64,000 bases of DNA, from the NCBI RefSeq assembly GCF_036588685.1, contig NC_086379.1:13439862-13503861 (forward strand), in the 5' to 3' direction. Source of the DNA: Mytilus trossulus. Its lineage: Eukaryota; Mollusca; Bivalvia; Mytilida; Mytilidae. Under the pieces are notes generated by a model. That model saw only the letters and a program-made list of their open reading frames with translations. It ran no database searches and was not told the DNA's origin. How positions within the stretch are numbered: the first letter of the stretch is position 1; every line of letters begins with the position of its first letter. A program made the translations under genes and the position numbers. Of the stretch, positions 42,441 to 52,946 are shown in pieces.

Positions 42441-43965
42441 TGCTGTCAACATAACACCTAATGTCACTTTGTTATTTTTTGTCTTCTCAATGACTTGCCT
42501 TTGTTATCCTTTAACAAATAATGAATCTATCAATCAATAAATGGTTTGTTTCCATTACTTGATGAATCAAGATGGGTCAATATTCCTTAAAACTTCAATA
42601 CTCTTTGAGTGTTTACTGAAGTAATTGTACAAGTTTTAAAACGTCTTCAAGGCACTAGGACATTGAAAATTAGATGATCAACCAATATTGATCTTGATAT
42701 TGTAAATTAAAAAAAAAAAATGAAAACAACACGTGTAAAAATTTTATGCGTCCGACGCATTTTCTGGATTAACTTTCATCGGAAACGATTAAAGCCAACC
42801 ATTTGAAATCAGAGGATGTATAAGTACCGAAACCGTTGAAGAGATTTACGATGCACTACTAACAATAATTTATTTCGATCTAAAATAAAATATATAACTG
42901 AAGTATTAGCGAAAATGCCGACAAGGTGTTCAGTAATGATAAACAGTTCTCATGTTTCTGTGTACATGAGATCATCCTCTGATTTTTTGTGGAATTCGTG
43001 TCACTCAGTTTAAAGTTTTCATTGAAGTGATCTTTATATCTTTAATGTAATGGATTTGCTTTACAGACTTTAACAACTTGTAGTTTTAACTGTGAATAGG
43101 ACAACAAAACGAAAATGTCAGATTGGCAGACATGGGAAGTATTTCTAAATTACCGCTTGATTTTGAGACACAAACATGAACATCATAGAAGTATTTGTTT
43201 GCCTTAAGTATGTCCGACAACAACATCAACATTTGCTGCTAACGAGGCATAATTTGAATTATTTGCGCTTAGGCTATTCTGTCTACCAGAGGTTTTCTTC
43301 TGCGGCACATCAAAAGAGAAGCATATTACGTTGGACATATTGGGCTCAACCGGATTTATGCATTTTTCAGGTACATAAACCAGGACAAAAACACTGGGTT
43401 TGATATACTAAATAAAACAATGACAGTTGCCATTGTATCCTCGTGTCAGGAACCTATGGATACGGGTAAAAGATATCCAGCTGTGTTGGTTACCGTAAAT
43501 ACCACCGTTCTGGCCTTTTATGCAAGGGTTTGTGTATTGTCAACTGTCAGATAACTATTGCATAAAGCATCCTGTTTTTCTTACCAAACTAGGTATTTGT
43601 ACTGAACAAAGTTAGATAAATCTCTTGTTAGGTTGGTTGAAATGATAAAAAATGACATTTGCTACGTTTTCGTCGCCAATTTGAAACTAGAAGTCACTTT
43701 TTTTCATTACTGTATGGTTTCATCGTACTTCAGTTACTGGTATTTAAATTTTATCATAACTAACATTGGACTATACCTATAACACAGCTTTCAAAGGATT
43801 TAGGAGATGTAGGCAATTATATATATTACGCCAATTGCAATATGATAGATGGCTTACTTGAAAAAACGAAAACAAATTATAACCAGCAGCTGGTTTCATA
43901 AAAGTACCATTTAGTCAACCTTTATACCAAATTTCATGCTTGTATCACGATTTGCATAAGTATGT
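42441..43965. other. Non-coding, no supported gene
   Basis: AT-rich flank with an A-run (about 42707) and open frames that lack splice context. The stretch around 43260-43440 is less AT-rich and may be an unrecognised repeat or exon. I cannot decide. Confidence 0.4.
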
Positions 43966-43969
43966 CCAT

Positions 43970-44430
43970 AATATCTCTCACTATATAAAAAGAGACAAAA
44001 GATACCAGAGGGACAGTCAAACTCATAAATCGTAAAATAAACTGACAAAACCATGGCAATAAACTGAAAAAGAAAAACAAACAATAGTACACAAGACAAA
44101 ACATAGAAAACTAAAGAATAAGCAACCAGAACCCCTCAAAAAACTAGGGGTGCTCCTGAAGGGTAAGGGGATTGTATTTACGACGTAAGGAACATATCCG
44201 ATATCATTTGTGAAACGGTTATTCCATAATAGTCAACCAACTCGTAATGGCGTCCGTAAAGTTTACGAAGGAATGCTTTTCAAATCACCATTTGAAACTC
44301 TTGGTTTAATAGCTTCCTTGCGAGCAGCAACCTTCTATCAAAATATCATGATAGGAAATGCAAGCACGGGAATATCGTATCAAATGAGAGATATATATCC
44401 CGTATGCAGGTGTTGCATATACATGATATT
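43970..44430 (-). pseudogene. RT-family 3' fragment, antisense
   Basis: The reverse complement gives FYGRHYELVDYYGITVSQM-like text (44270-44200) and then the family's tail (ATGAGTTTGACTGTCCCTCT and TATTGTTTGTTTTTCTTTTT). It matches array units at 13.5-13.9 kb. The sense-strand frame at 44210-44449 is the shadow of this copy. Confidence 0.7.
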
Positions 44431-44935
44431 CCATAATGCTCTCTTCTAGGATGGTAATCATAAGTTAATGATTTGTAATCTAAACAGCAATAAACAGTTA
44501 TACCTGATTACACATAGTTATAAACTTTAAGATAACATTTGTGCTAAACAGTAGTTTTACTGTTTTATTGTCAAATTGCCAATATCGTTTTGTTTCATTC
44601 AGTTAACTCTTATTGCACGAATCTAAAATCCATATAAACATAAAAAAGAGAGGCAAAATATTCCAAATGTTGCATTAGTTAACAAACTGACTACGCCATG
44701 GCAAAAATAAAGACCAGCAAACAAACAATAGTACACATTTCACAACACACCTCTAGAAAACTAAAAACTCCGCAACTAAAACACCACTACAAATAAGAAG
44801 TGATTGCAGCTGCCTCGGAATGAAAGGAATATCCACATGCAGCACCAATCGGGTTATTTATTTATATACAAACTCGGTTGTAAATTACAAAACCAGAACC
44901 AGAGACAATAAAAAGTAATAAATCAATCAAACAAT

Positions 44936-45240
44936 ATAAAAAAGAATATGTGGTATGATTGCCAATGAGACAACTGTCCGCAAGAGACCAAAATAACACA
45001 GACATTAACAATTATAGGTCACCGTACGACCTTCAACAATGAACAAAGCCCATACCGCAAAGTCAGCTATAAAAAACCCGATAAGACAATATAAAACAAT
45101 TCAAACGAGAAAACCAACGGCCTTATTCATATTACAAAAAGATGAACGAAAAACAAATATGTAAAACATAAACAAACGACACCCACAGTTTATCTCACAA
45201 GTCATGTTGAACCCCGCGCATGTTTGCGCCTGTTGCAAGT
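44936..45240 (-). repeat. Dispersed repeat MR2, antisense
   Basis: TGTGGTATGATTGCCAATGA, AACAATTATAGGTCACCGTA, ATGAACAAAGCCCATACCGC and AAACAATTCAAACGAGAAAA give the reverse complement of the 58.3-58.57 kb block. It was duplicated with copy A. Confidence 0.7.
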
Positions 45241-45953
45241 CTGGCTTTTGTTAGTTCATTTATATATTTCTGATTTTAGTATGACGTCTATTATCAGTGT
45301 ACAAGAACAAATGTTTTTTAGTTAAAGGTTGATGTATGCGATAAATTCTAGCTGTGACGAACAGTATAGACTTTGTACGTATAACAAACATACCAAACTC
45401 GAAGTTGATTTAAAAAAAAAGGAACTCCATCAAAACTGACAAAATCAAACATTATTAATCGATAATGAGTTAGATAAACAACTGCCATATTCTTCTTGGT
45501 GGAGGCATTGTAACTACAATTGTGAGTTACAGAAGCTTTTTTAGTTACATATAATTAAATGAAATGTGATTTTAGTTCCGTTGTATCGACAAATGTAGTG
45601 AGCAACTCAGCCATCAACAGATATAGGGAGATGAGGTGAGAGTGTCAATGAGACAACTCTCCATCCAAATAACAATTAATAAAAAGGTAAACCATTATAG
45701 GTCAATACCAGTTTTAGTTTACATTAATATCATTGAAATCCAACAGTCACAAGATATTAAGTAAACAACATTTGTAAATGCAACTACAGACAACACTTTG
45801 AGGGAATACCGCGTGGCTATAAAGCTAGTCAACTTCATACATTGTTACGGATGTTTTTCTCGTTTTCTTCAGCATGCTCTCTGTTGTATTATCAAAGTGA
45901 AGAGACTCTTAATATTCATCAAATAAAGCAATAAAATAAAAACAATAAATAAA

Positions 45954-45959
45954 TTTATT
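45954..45959 (-). terminator. Polyadenylation signal of lectin 1
   Basis: AATAAA on minus lies about 43-48 bases beyond the TAG stop at 46002-46004, suitable for the lectin 1 transcript. Confidence 0.5.
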
Positions 45960-46001
45960 AAATAAACTGACATGTAAAAGGTTTATAAAATTCACGCATC
46001 A

Positions 46002-46032
46002 CTATCCGAGGAGATTTCCAATATCTGCTGCC
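46002..46032 (-). CDS. Lectin 1 exon 5 (terminal)
   Basis: Acceptor TTCATTTTAG, then 31 nt giving VAADIGNLLG and TAG. The same ten residues end lectin 2. Confidence 0.9.
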
Positions 46033-49000
46033 CTAAAATGAATAGATAAATATTTGAATAAAATCACCAGCTTATTTGATTTAACAAAATTTATTTCAAT
46101 TTGGATATTTCTTTTCTGATAGGAGTTGATGCTTACAGCAAAAACGATGAGCATTTAGAACCAATTAGGAACCTATTCATCAATGATTACCTTTTGTTGG
46201 TGTATATAATATTAAATTGGTGTTAAGTTATTTGTTTTAGCAAACCTAATATCGATAGCGTTTGAGGTTGAATCATTTTACATTTGTAATAGATTTCAAT
46301 TATATTAATGTCTACTATATTTCGTTTTGATTTATGAATTTTCTGCATTGCTAATGGTCTATTGGTGATCATTAGATGCACATCTTAACGCCAATAAGTA
46401 TGTGGTGGATCATTTTCTGCTTGCCAATCATATCACTTGTTCTTTTTATATCAGTAATGAAGTAAGTAATTTTTCTAAGTATTTTACTAAAAAAGTCAGG
46501 AATATGGCAGTTGTTATCTTATATAAATATAGGAATATGTGGTGTGAGTGCCAAAGAGACAGCTCTCCATCCAAATAATAATTTAAAAAATGACAAAAGA
46601 AAATTATAGTTTGTTTTTATGTGAGTTTCTTTGTCGTGTGTTTGTTGTTAAACTTAGTGTTCTAATGTGTATAAGTTTTGCTCTTATAGTTGATGTGTTT
46701 CCCTCGGTTTAATTTTAGTTTGTAACCCGGATTTTTTTTTCTCAATATATTTCTGACTTTTGAACAGCGGTATACTAATTTTGACTTGGTTTAAGATAAC
46801 GAAATCATTTTGTTGACAGTTATATATACAACAAACAATCCAGATAGGAATTATACACATATTATTGTTTATGTAAATCAGAAAGGGAAAAACCGACAAA
46901 ATTATTATTAATAACTTTGTGTCCGTAGTGCTCTTCAACTTCGTACTTTATTTTGACGTTTTTACCTTCTCGATTTGAGCATCAATAATGAGTCTTTTGT
47001 AGTCGTAACAAGCTACCTTTTTGTAGATACTCCTGGTTTATTTAAAATATTATTTTCCAGGAAAAACAAAGGCTGTTGACATTATGCAATTTTAAATTCC
47101 GAACCATTTGTTGATTACTCGGTTCAAAAGATGTAAAACAAAAGAGCAATACAGGTTATCCATTATTTTAGCTATTTAAAAAAAAACACAAAAAATAGAT
47201 GTATGATGTATTCCATTTCTTTTAACAAACATGACAAATGCGGTTGGGAATATACAAAGACCTGTTATTCTTGTGTTTTTAATCCGTCCACAGAATCAAC
47301 CGTATTTTAGTGTCAAATGTATTACTTGGCAATAATACTTACACCATTTCACAAATGTATGTGGTTGGTACTGTGCAAGGACCATCTGTCCAGGAATAAT
47401 TGAAACCTATAACTGGATCAACTCTCATAGCTACACAGTTCTCGTTTCCCCCTCTGTTGTTTGGTTGGGTTGGTCCCCAGTTAAAGTACGTTGCCTGCTT
47501 GCCGTTAGCTATCCAGTGAAATGTCCCTTCAGTAACAAGGTCATTTAATCCTATGTACATTCCAATGGAATCTGATAGTTCAAAGGAAAATAGTTTTAGA
47601 CAGACTAACATTGTTATTGGAGATATATATAACGATTACTTATTTACAAAATTGTTGACGAAATCTTTTTTCTATGCAAATTGCATGAATAGAAACTCAT
47701 AAAATTAAAAAAATAAGTTTTATTTCTGTATACGATTTTTAACTATTTCAAGCTTATGCAGAACGTGTAAATGTCGGTTTTTGATTTTGAAGAAATATTG
47801 TATGAAAGTGTATTCGCTGTTGTTTTATACCCGTTTATTTATGTTATCGACCTAATTGGTGTTTTGTTTTTATGCAGTCCAGCATGCAAATTCATAAATT
47901 CTTTAAAAAGCCACCAACGAAGTGGTAGATAATTTAAACTTTGGCAAATAGTAGATGCTACATGTAACTAATGAACGCTGTTTTATATGTTTAAAGCTTG
48001 AAACCAGTTTTGTAAACATTACCAAAGGTAAAAAAAAATAACATCATACACAAATACAATTAAACTTCCTGAAATATGAAAGACTCCTTCTATCATGTAG
48101 ACCCAAACAAAACAAAGCTTTAGTTCTTTTGAAAATCAAGCATCACTGTCTGAAAAACGAGATCGCTCATTTTCTAATTTCAGAAATAAACGATCCAAAG
48201 AAAGAATAAATGAACGTTTTGGTTTATCATGGTGGTAATGTTTATTGCATTTTTATTCTTACTTATTTTGATCATTAAATCTGTAAGAAACTGTTGTGTT
48301 TTAGCGTCATTAACAGTGGCCAAAGAGGCAGCTCTTCCATACTGACGACCAATCACTTCACATAGCATCTGACAAAAAATAAAGACATATCATAATAAAT
48401 ATTAGAGAAAGATGTTTATTTTCATAGGTGTGTTTATGAAAGTTGGGATTTTACTTAAAGTGATGGATGGTCATTACAACTTGTTTCTTTCAATTATTTT
48501 TTTTTCTTCAACCTTTTCGCCTATTTACATTTCTTGAATTTATTAACATTTGAGAATTGCCAATGAACCTAATTTTGTTCAGTTCGAGCTACATCAAAAC
48601 TGTTGGAAGAAAAATAAATATAGAAATGTTTGATGAAATCCAAAACAAAACGGCTTAACAACGACAACGCAGTGAATTATTTGCGAGGACTTATAGTTTA
48701 AAAACAAGTTATAGCTTGAAATGTTTTGGCTCATTATTGACAGCCGTACGGTGACCTATAATTGTTAATGTTTGTGTCATTTTGGTCTTTTGTGGATAGT
48801 TGTCTCATTGGAAATCCTACCATATCTTCTTTTTTATACTGTCAGCTACATGGCGGTTAATATCAATCATTTGTATTAAATGATTGAGTTTGGTTCATAC
48901 AAAATGGAATTTAAACGTTGTTAGCATGTCAGTACTTGTAAGACTTCTATTCATTATATCAACATACCAGTGAATTGCCAAATGTCTCATTGTCCCTGCT

Positions 49001-50530
49001 TAGAAAGAAACATTTATCTTCATAATGGTTCCATCCATTTGGACATGTGCATAATACTGAAACAGTTTTACAATTGAATACGTACTAGTCATATAATTCA
49101 CCATGGACGTTTACATTTATAAATAATGAATATAGTTTGCATAAAGGAAGTTCATTAAGGCTACAGTAGTTCAATTCGTGTTTATCTAGCAGAAAAAAAG
49201 GAAATACCGAACAACATGAACAACTTATGGAATTGTATGGACACGATATTGATTGAGATACGGAGTGTCGACCTAGAAGTTGTCTTCGGTATGGTTTTCC
49301 GGCCTTGCAAAGCAACAGTCAGTTAAATGTCATCACTAAGAATAGGACACCATCGGTAAACCTACAGAATGAATAGGTAGTATAGTAGCTTGGGATCTAA
49401 GATAGCAGAAACATCCCGCTAAATATAAGTGCAGACACAGACATGTCGCTAATAAGTTGAGACACAATCATGTCGTATCGGTTTGCCAATTCTATTTTAG
49501 TAACTTAATAAAAGTAAATTCCATACTTTCTTACTCGTCAATCAATTTGAGTAGTTGTTGTGTAGTGAGCACACTTCTGTCAATAAAGTTAGTTTTGTTG
49601 GAGCGTGCCCGTGTGTAACGTATTGACCCTGCAAACGCCTTAAGATGAAATATTACTGATTGAAGGATGAAAAATGCGAAGTGTTCATTTTGAAAAAGTC
49701 AGTTGTTTCATAGTTTCTAGTTGGATGCCGTTTATATAGAAAAATATAAAAAATAAGCATGTACATGTATGTATTGATATTATTTATTTCGTAGTTTTCA
49801 GAATGTTGTGAACAGATAAACTTAATTATATCAGTCAAAGTTTAAGACGAAATTCATTAAACAGGTTAAGGTAGATTGATGGTATACCGCCATCTTGGAT
49901 TGTACAATCTCAGTACAAAATCGGTCTAGTTAAATGCCTAAATCTGCAAATTTGGAGACAGATTTGCAATTCAATGGTTAGAATGTTTTTTTTCTATTTA
50001 AAGAAAACTTGTTAATTAATTGTATAATACAAAATATTTTAACAAATATCAATTTGTTTGGTTTTAAAATCATTTTTTTTTCAAATGAGCCATTTCAGGG
50101 GAGATAACTCTTTTAGTACAAAATTTATACTGGTCTAATAGGGATTGTTTTTATTTTCACTTGTTCGGTGACACCATGTTTTCTTTTTATTTTCTTAAAA
50201 CATATTATGAAACCTTTCTTCTCACAATTTAATTCAAAATTATATCTCATAGAATTGATTTTATGCACACTAATGTGTATTTTCATGAACAAACTAACTA
50301 AATTTTTGCAATTTTCAACGACTCATAGCTTCAAAAATAGCACGGTGACCCATACTTTTTTATTAAATTTTTGAAAAGAGCATAGTAAAATCTTCATTTT
50401 GGCAAATTTAAAAAAAATTCTGTCTCAAAAAATATATACTTGTGATCTACCTTAAATGAATTATATGAATATACTTACCAACAGTTCCTACAACTGCAAG
50501 TACAAAAAGTTTCATCAAAACAGGAGACAT
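46002..50530 (-). CDS. C-type lectin 1, five exons (168 aa)
   Basis: Secreted single-domain C-type lectin. Exons on minus: 50530-50479, 49056-48968, 48368-48263, 47571-47343 and 46032-46002 (52, 89, 106, 229 and 31 nt), all with GT...AG signals and matching phases (1, 0, 1, 2). Residues 1-17 (MSPVLMKLFVLAVVGTV) form the signal peptide. The long-form domain starts CPNGWNHYEDKC (Cys 22 and 33). It continues with YIGLND (88-93), FHW, YFNWGPTQPNN with QPN at 118-120, Cys 128, WTDGPC with WTD at 143-145, and Cys 148 and 156. In C-type lectins, EPN marks mannose-type and QPD galactose-type binding. QPN with WTD instead of WND leaves specificity open. Probably an extracellular sugar-binding or immune protein. 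It pairs head to head with lectin 2. Confidence 0.92.
46916..47045 (+). repeat. Degenerate retrozyme-like 3' part
   Basis: TAGTGCTCTTCAACTTCGTA, TTTGAGCATCAATAATGAGT and CTTTTGTAGTCGTAACAAGC followed by ACTCCTGGTTTA align with the 51.75-51.87 kb copy. The hammerhead core is decayed (AATAATGA for CTGATGA). Confidence 0.5.
47343..47571 (-). CDS. Lectin 1 exon 4 (ligand-binding core)
   Basis: Acceptor GAACTATCAG, donor ATGGT|GTAAGT. Encodes SIGMYIGLNDLVTEGTFHW through YICEM, with the QPN and WTD motifs and three conserved Cys. Confidence 0.95.
48263..48368 (-). CDS. Lectin 1 exon 3
   Basis: Acceptor TTTTTTGTCAG, donor AAATAA|GTAAG. Encodes MLCEVIGRQYGRAASLATVN up to LTDLMIKI, the first helix and the Cys-50 region. 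The initial Met is internal, not a start. Confidence 0.92.
48728..48838 (+). repeat. Dispersed repeat MR2 fragment in lectin 1 intron 2
   Basis: GGCTCATTATTGACAGCCGT, ACGGTGACCTATAATTGTTA and TTGTGGATAGTTGTCTCATT match the family. Confidence 0.65.
48968..49056 (-). CDS. Lectin 1 exon 2
   Basis: Acceptor TGTTTCAG, donor CACTG|GTATG. Encodes CTCPNGWNHYEDKCFFLSRD and NETFGNSL. Confidence 0.92.
49866..50455. mobile_element. TTAA-flanked element in lectin 1 intron 1
   Basis: TTAAGGTAGAT (49866-49876) and ATCTACCTTAA (50445-50455) are inverted ends, with TTAA on both sides. The 590-bp body is non-coding. Same target as the 7244 element but different end sequence. Confidence 0.5.
50479..50530 (-). 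CDS. Lectin 1 exon 1 (signal peptide)
   Basis: ATG at 50530-50528; ends at GTTG|GTAAG in phase 1. Confidence 0.9.
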
Positions 50531-50582
50531 TTTATGATATGAAAGCTCAGTCTAATTTTGATAGTTGCATTTGTTGAGGTGA

Positions 50583-50590
50583 TATTTATA
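50583..50590 (-). promoter_or_regulatory. TATA box of lectin 1
   Basis: TATAAATA on minus lies 53-60 bases upstream of the start codon, giving room for a short 5' UTR. I see no equally clear TATA box before lectin 2. Confidence 0.5.
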
Positions 50591-51548
50591 CTGCTATTTG
50601 TGAGTTATCTCAATTTTGATAAGACTTATTATCAATGATCGTTATTTCAATGTCAGAATATTTTAGAATGTGAAAGGAAACTGCAGACATGTTATAATGT
50701 GGGTGAAAATTCGGACAAGAACCAAATTTCAAAAGGTCCCTTATAAACAATAGGAACGTTAATCAGAACATTTATCAGTACACGTACGGTAAATGCTGTT
50801 ATATAGAACATTTGTAAGAATATAAATAAGAACGTTTATCAGTATATGAAGATAAGGGTTGTTATTTAGAACATTTGTTGGAACAAAAATTAAATTATCT
50901 AAAAATACGAGGAAATCAGTCATAATACAGATGAATTAGCATACACAATACTAATGACGTGACATTGTCGATATCAATCAAGAGTTAATATTGATTTTTG
51001 AACGGGACCAATACGGTGACTAATACGAAAAAAATGTATAAGGAACGTGAACTTCCAGTATCAATTTTCTTAAACATTTCTACAATTTGGACTTAATTTT
51101 ATGCAAACAAACATTTTTTTTAACTTAAAATCATAAAGTTAAAATGAGGTTCAATGTTTTGTAACGTCTTGAGATTTTGAAACGAAGTCATTTCACCGCC
51201 ATTTCGAGAACAAATGTCGATTATGGGCACTAATTCATTTCCGTTGGTCAATCATCAGAACACAGACGATCTAAGAATAGAGTAAAGAAGTAATAAAACT
51301 GTCTGAAAAATTCTTCCATCTTCTTTATATTTGATAGATAAAATTAATTGTAATAGCATGACACTAAGTACTTTGACGAGAAATCAGAGATTACATCTGA
51401 CAATATTGACAACTAAATCCAATGATGTGATTGGGAAAAGACAAGTTCTTATATGAATTTCAGTATCCTCTTCACGGTTTCTTAATTTATGTGCAGTTGT
51501 TGTCTAATTTTAAGACCGAAAAACATTTGATACAACTTTTATGAACTG

Positions 51549-51884
51549 ACTTGGACGTTTCGTCCCCGAGGGTATCACCAGCCCAGTAGTCAGCACTTCG
51601 GTGTTGACCTGAATATCAATTATATGGTCATTTTTATAAATGTTCTGTTTACAAAACTTTGAATTTTTCGAAAAAACTAAGGATTTTCTTACCCCAGGAG
51701 TAGATTACCTTAGCCATATTTGGCACAACTTTTTGGAATTTTGGATCCTCAATGCTCTTCAACTTTGTATTTATTTGGCTTTTTAACTATTTTGATCTGA
51801 GCGTCACTGATGAGTCTTATGTAGACGAAACGCGCGTCTGGCGTAAAAAATTATAATCCTGGTACTTTTGATAACTATTATTAT
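51549..51884 (+). mobile_element. Retrozyme-like element with intact-looking hammerhead
   Basis: Non-coding unit of about 336 bases. It starts with CGTTTCGTCCCCGAGGGTAT, then CAGTAGTCAGCACTTCGGTG and AGATTACCTTAGCCATATTT, then a hammerhead motif (51801-51845), and ends TAATCCTGGTACTTTTGATA. It matches 33220-33560 closely. Confidence 0.65.
51801..51845 (+). ncRNA. Hammerhead ribozyme motif
   Basis: The core elements are in the right order: CTGATGA (51807-51813), stem II GTC-TTATGTA-GAC (51814-51826), GAAA (51827-51830), stem III CGC-GCGTCTG-GCG (51831-51843), then T-A as the cleavage-site residues. Stem I pairing, from sequence 5' of 51807 and 3' of 51845, is not clear by eye. Self-cleavage is inference. 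Confidence 0.6.
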
Positions 51885-52390
51885 GTATTGGTCCTATTGA
51901 AAATTATCGATCAGCTGTATTGGACATCGACTCTTCGAGTCTCAAGGGAAATACAGCTTAAGTATAATCTATAAAAGGGCCAATAAAAACAGTTAATAAC
52001 ACTAATATACTAAATGTACATGTAGTTATCAGTGTACAAACGTTTTATTGAAACTCATATTTGTTAGAAGATACACACATATCACACAAGTACAAATTTA
52101 ATTTAGTTCACGATGCCTGTTTTCCAATTAATCTGCACCAGGTGAACAATGATAGCAAAGGTTAGGAACTGTCAATATGACTGTCTTGGTATGATAAAAG
52201 CAATATACACACTGCAGTTAACTTAATCTTGTTTTAGGTAATTTCTATTTTTACACTTTCGGATCACATCTGTTCACCGCCAGTTTTAATAAGGGTTCAA
52301 TATTTTGATGTCTATGACAGGCTTTAAATTTATTATTTGGTTTGGTATTTTGTTTTGTTTTTTAGTTTGTCGTACATCATTTTTTTAACA

Positions 52391-52546
52391 GCAAGTGTGC
52401 AGTCTGTTATTATGGAGTAAATATTTTTTATAGTCCCCTAGATATACTCCCTCTTTCGTCTTATTTATTTACGGCAAGTGTGCAGTCTGTTATACCGAAG
52501 TAATTTTTTTTTATAGTTCCCTAGATATACTCCCTCTTTCATCTTA
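52391..52546 (+). repeat. 83-bp tandem duplication
   Basis: GCAAGTGTGCAGTCTGTTAT at 52391 and 52474, each followed by CTAGATATACTCCCTCTTTC. Confidence 0.85.
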
Positions 52547-52894
52547 GTTCTGCTCCAATGAGTATTTAAAGTTTTACAGGAATGTTTGTTGCTTGATCAT
52601 GTTAATGTTTCGATGAGGGAAATCTTTATCCTGATAACTGTTCCAAATTATATTCTAAATAATCTTGTTCTAGAATTTGAACTTTTTATCAAATTGTTTT
52701 TTATGAATACCAGTCTCATAAAAGTTCATCATTTATCATTACTAACTCAGGAATACCTTGACTTTGCTTTTGGCCCAACATTTTACACCCCTATTCCAGT
52801 TTTTTACATCACGAACTTGCGATTATTAACGCATATACATATCGCCTCTTGAAATGAAACATTCAATATTCAATCTGCTGCCTAATATATCAAC

Positions 52895-52946
52895 ATGTCT
52901 TTTGTTTTGATGAAAGTTTGTGTTCTGGCATTTGTATCCACAATTG
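52895..52946 (+). CDS. Lectin 2 exon 1 (signal peptide)
   Basis: ATG at 52895. Ends ACAATTG|GTAAGT in phase 1. Confidence 0.92.

Larger units (their letters stand above)
44617..46571. repeat. Segmental duplication, copy A
   Basis: Direct copy of 61434-64000, with many small differences. It contains antisense MR2, an MR1 head, and the last exon of lectin 1. Shared words include ACTACGCCATGGCAAAAATA, GAATACCGCGTGGCTATAA, TTTCTGATAGGAGTTGATGC and CGCCAATAAGTATGTGGTGG. It lacks the 627-bp insertion that copy B has at 63166. Confidence 0.9.
50531..52894. other. Shared upstream region between the two lectin genes
   Basis: A 2.36-kb region between divergent start codons. It holds the retrozyme-like copy (51549-51884) and an 83-bp tandem repeat at 52391-52546, both listed separately. 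The rest is AT-rich and could hold shared promoter elements, but none is clear except the TATA box. Confidence 0.55.

Noticed and set aside
43176-43403. 75-codon frame MNIIEVFVCLKYV...
   Set aside because: No domain, no matched splice sites and no conserved motif. Composition is not convincing.
44210-44449. 79-codon plus-strand frame MKRLFHNSQPT...
   Set aside because: Shadow of the antisense RT-family fragment. The real reading is on minus.
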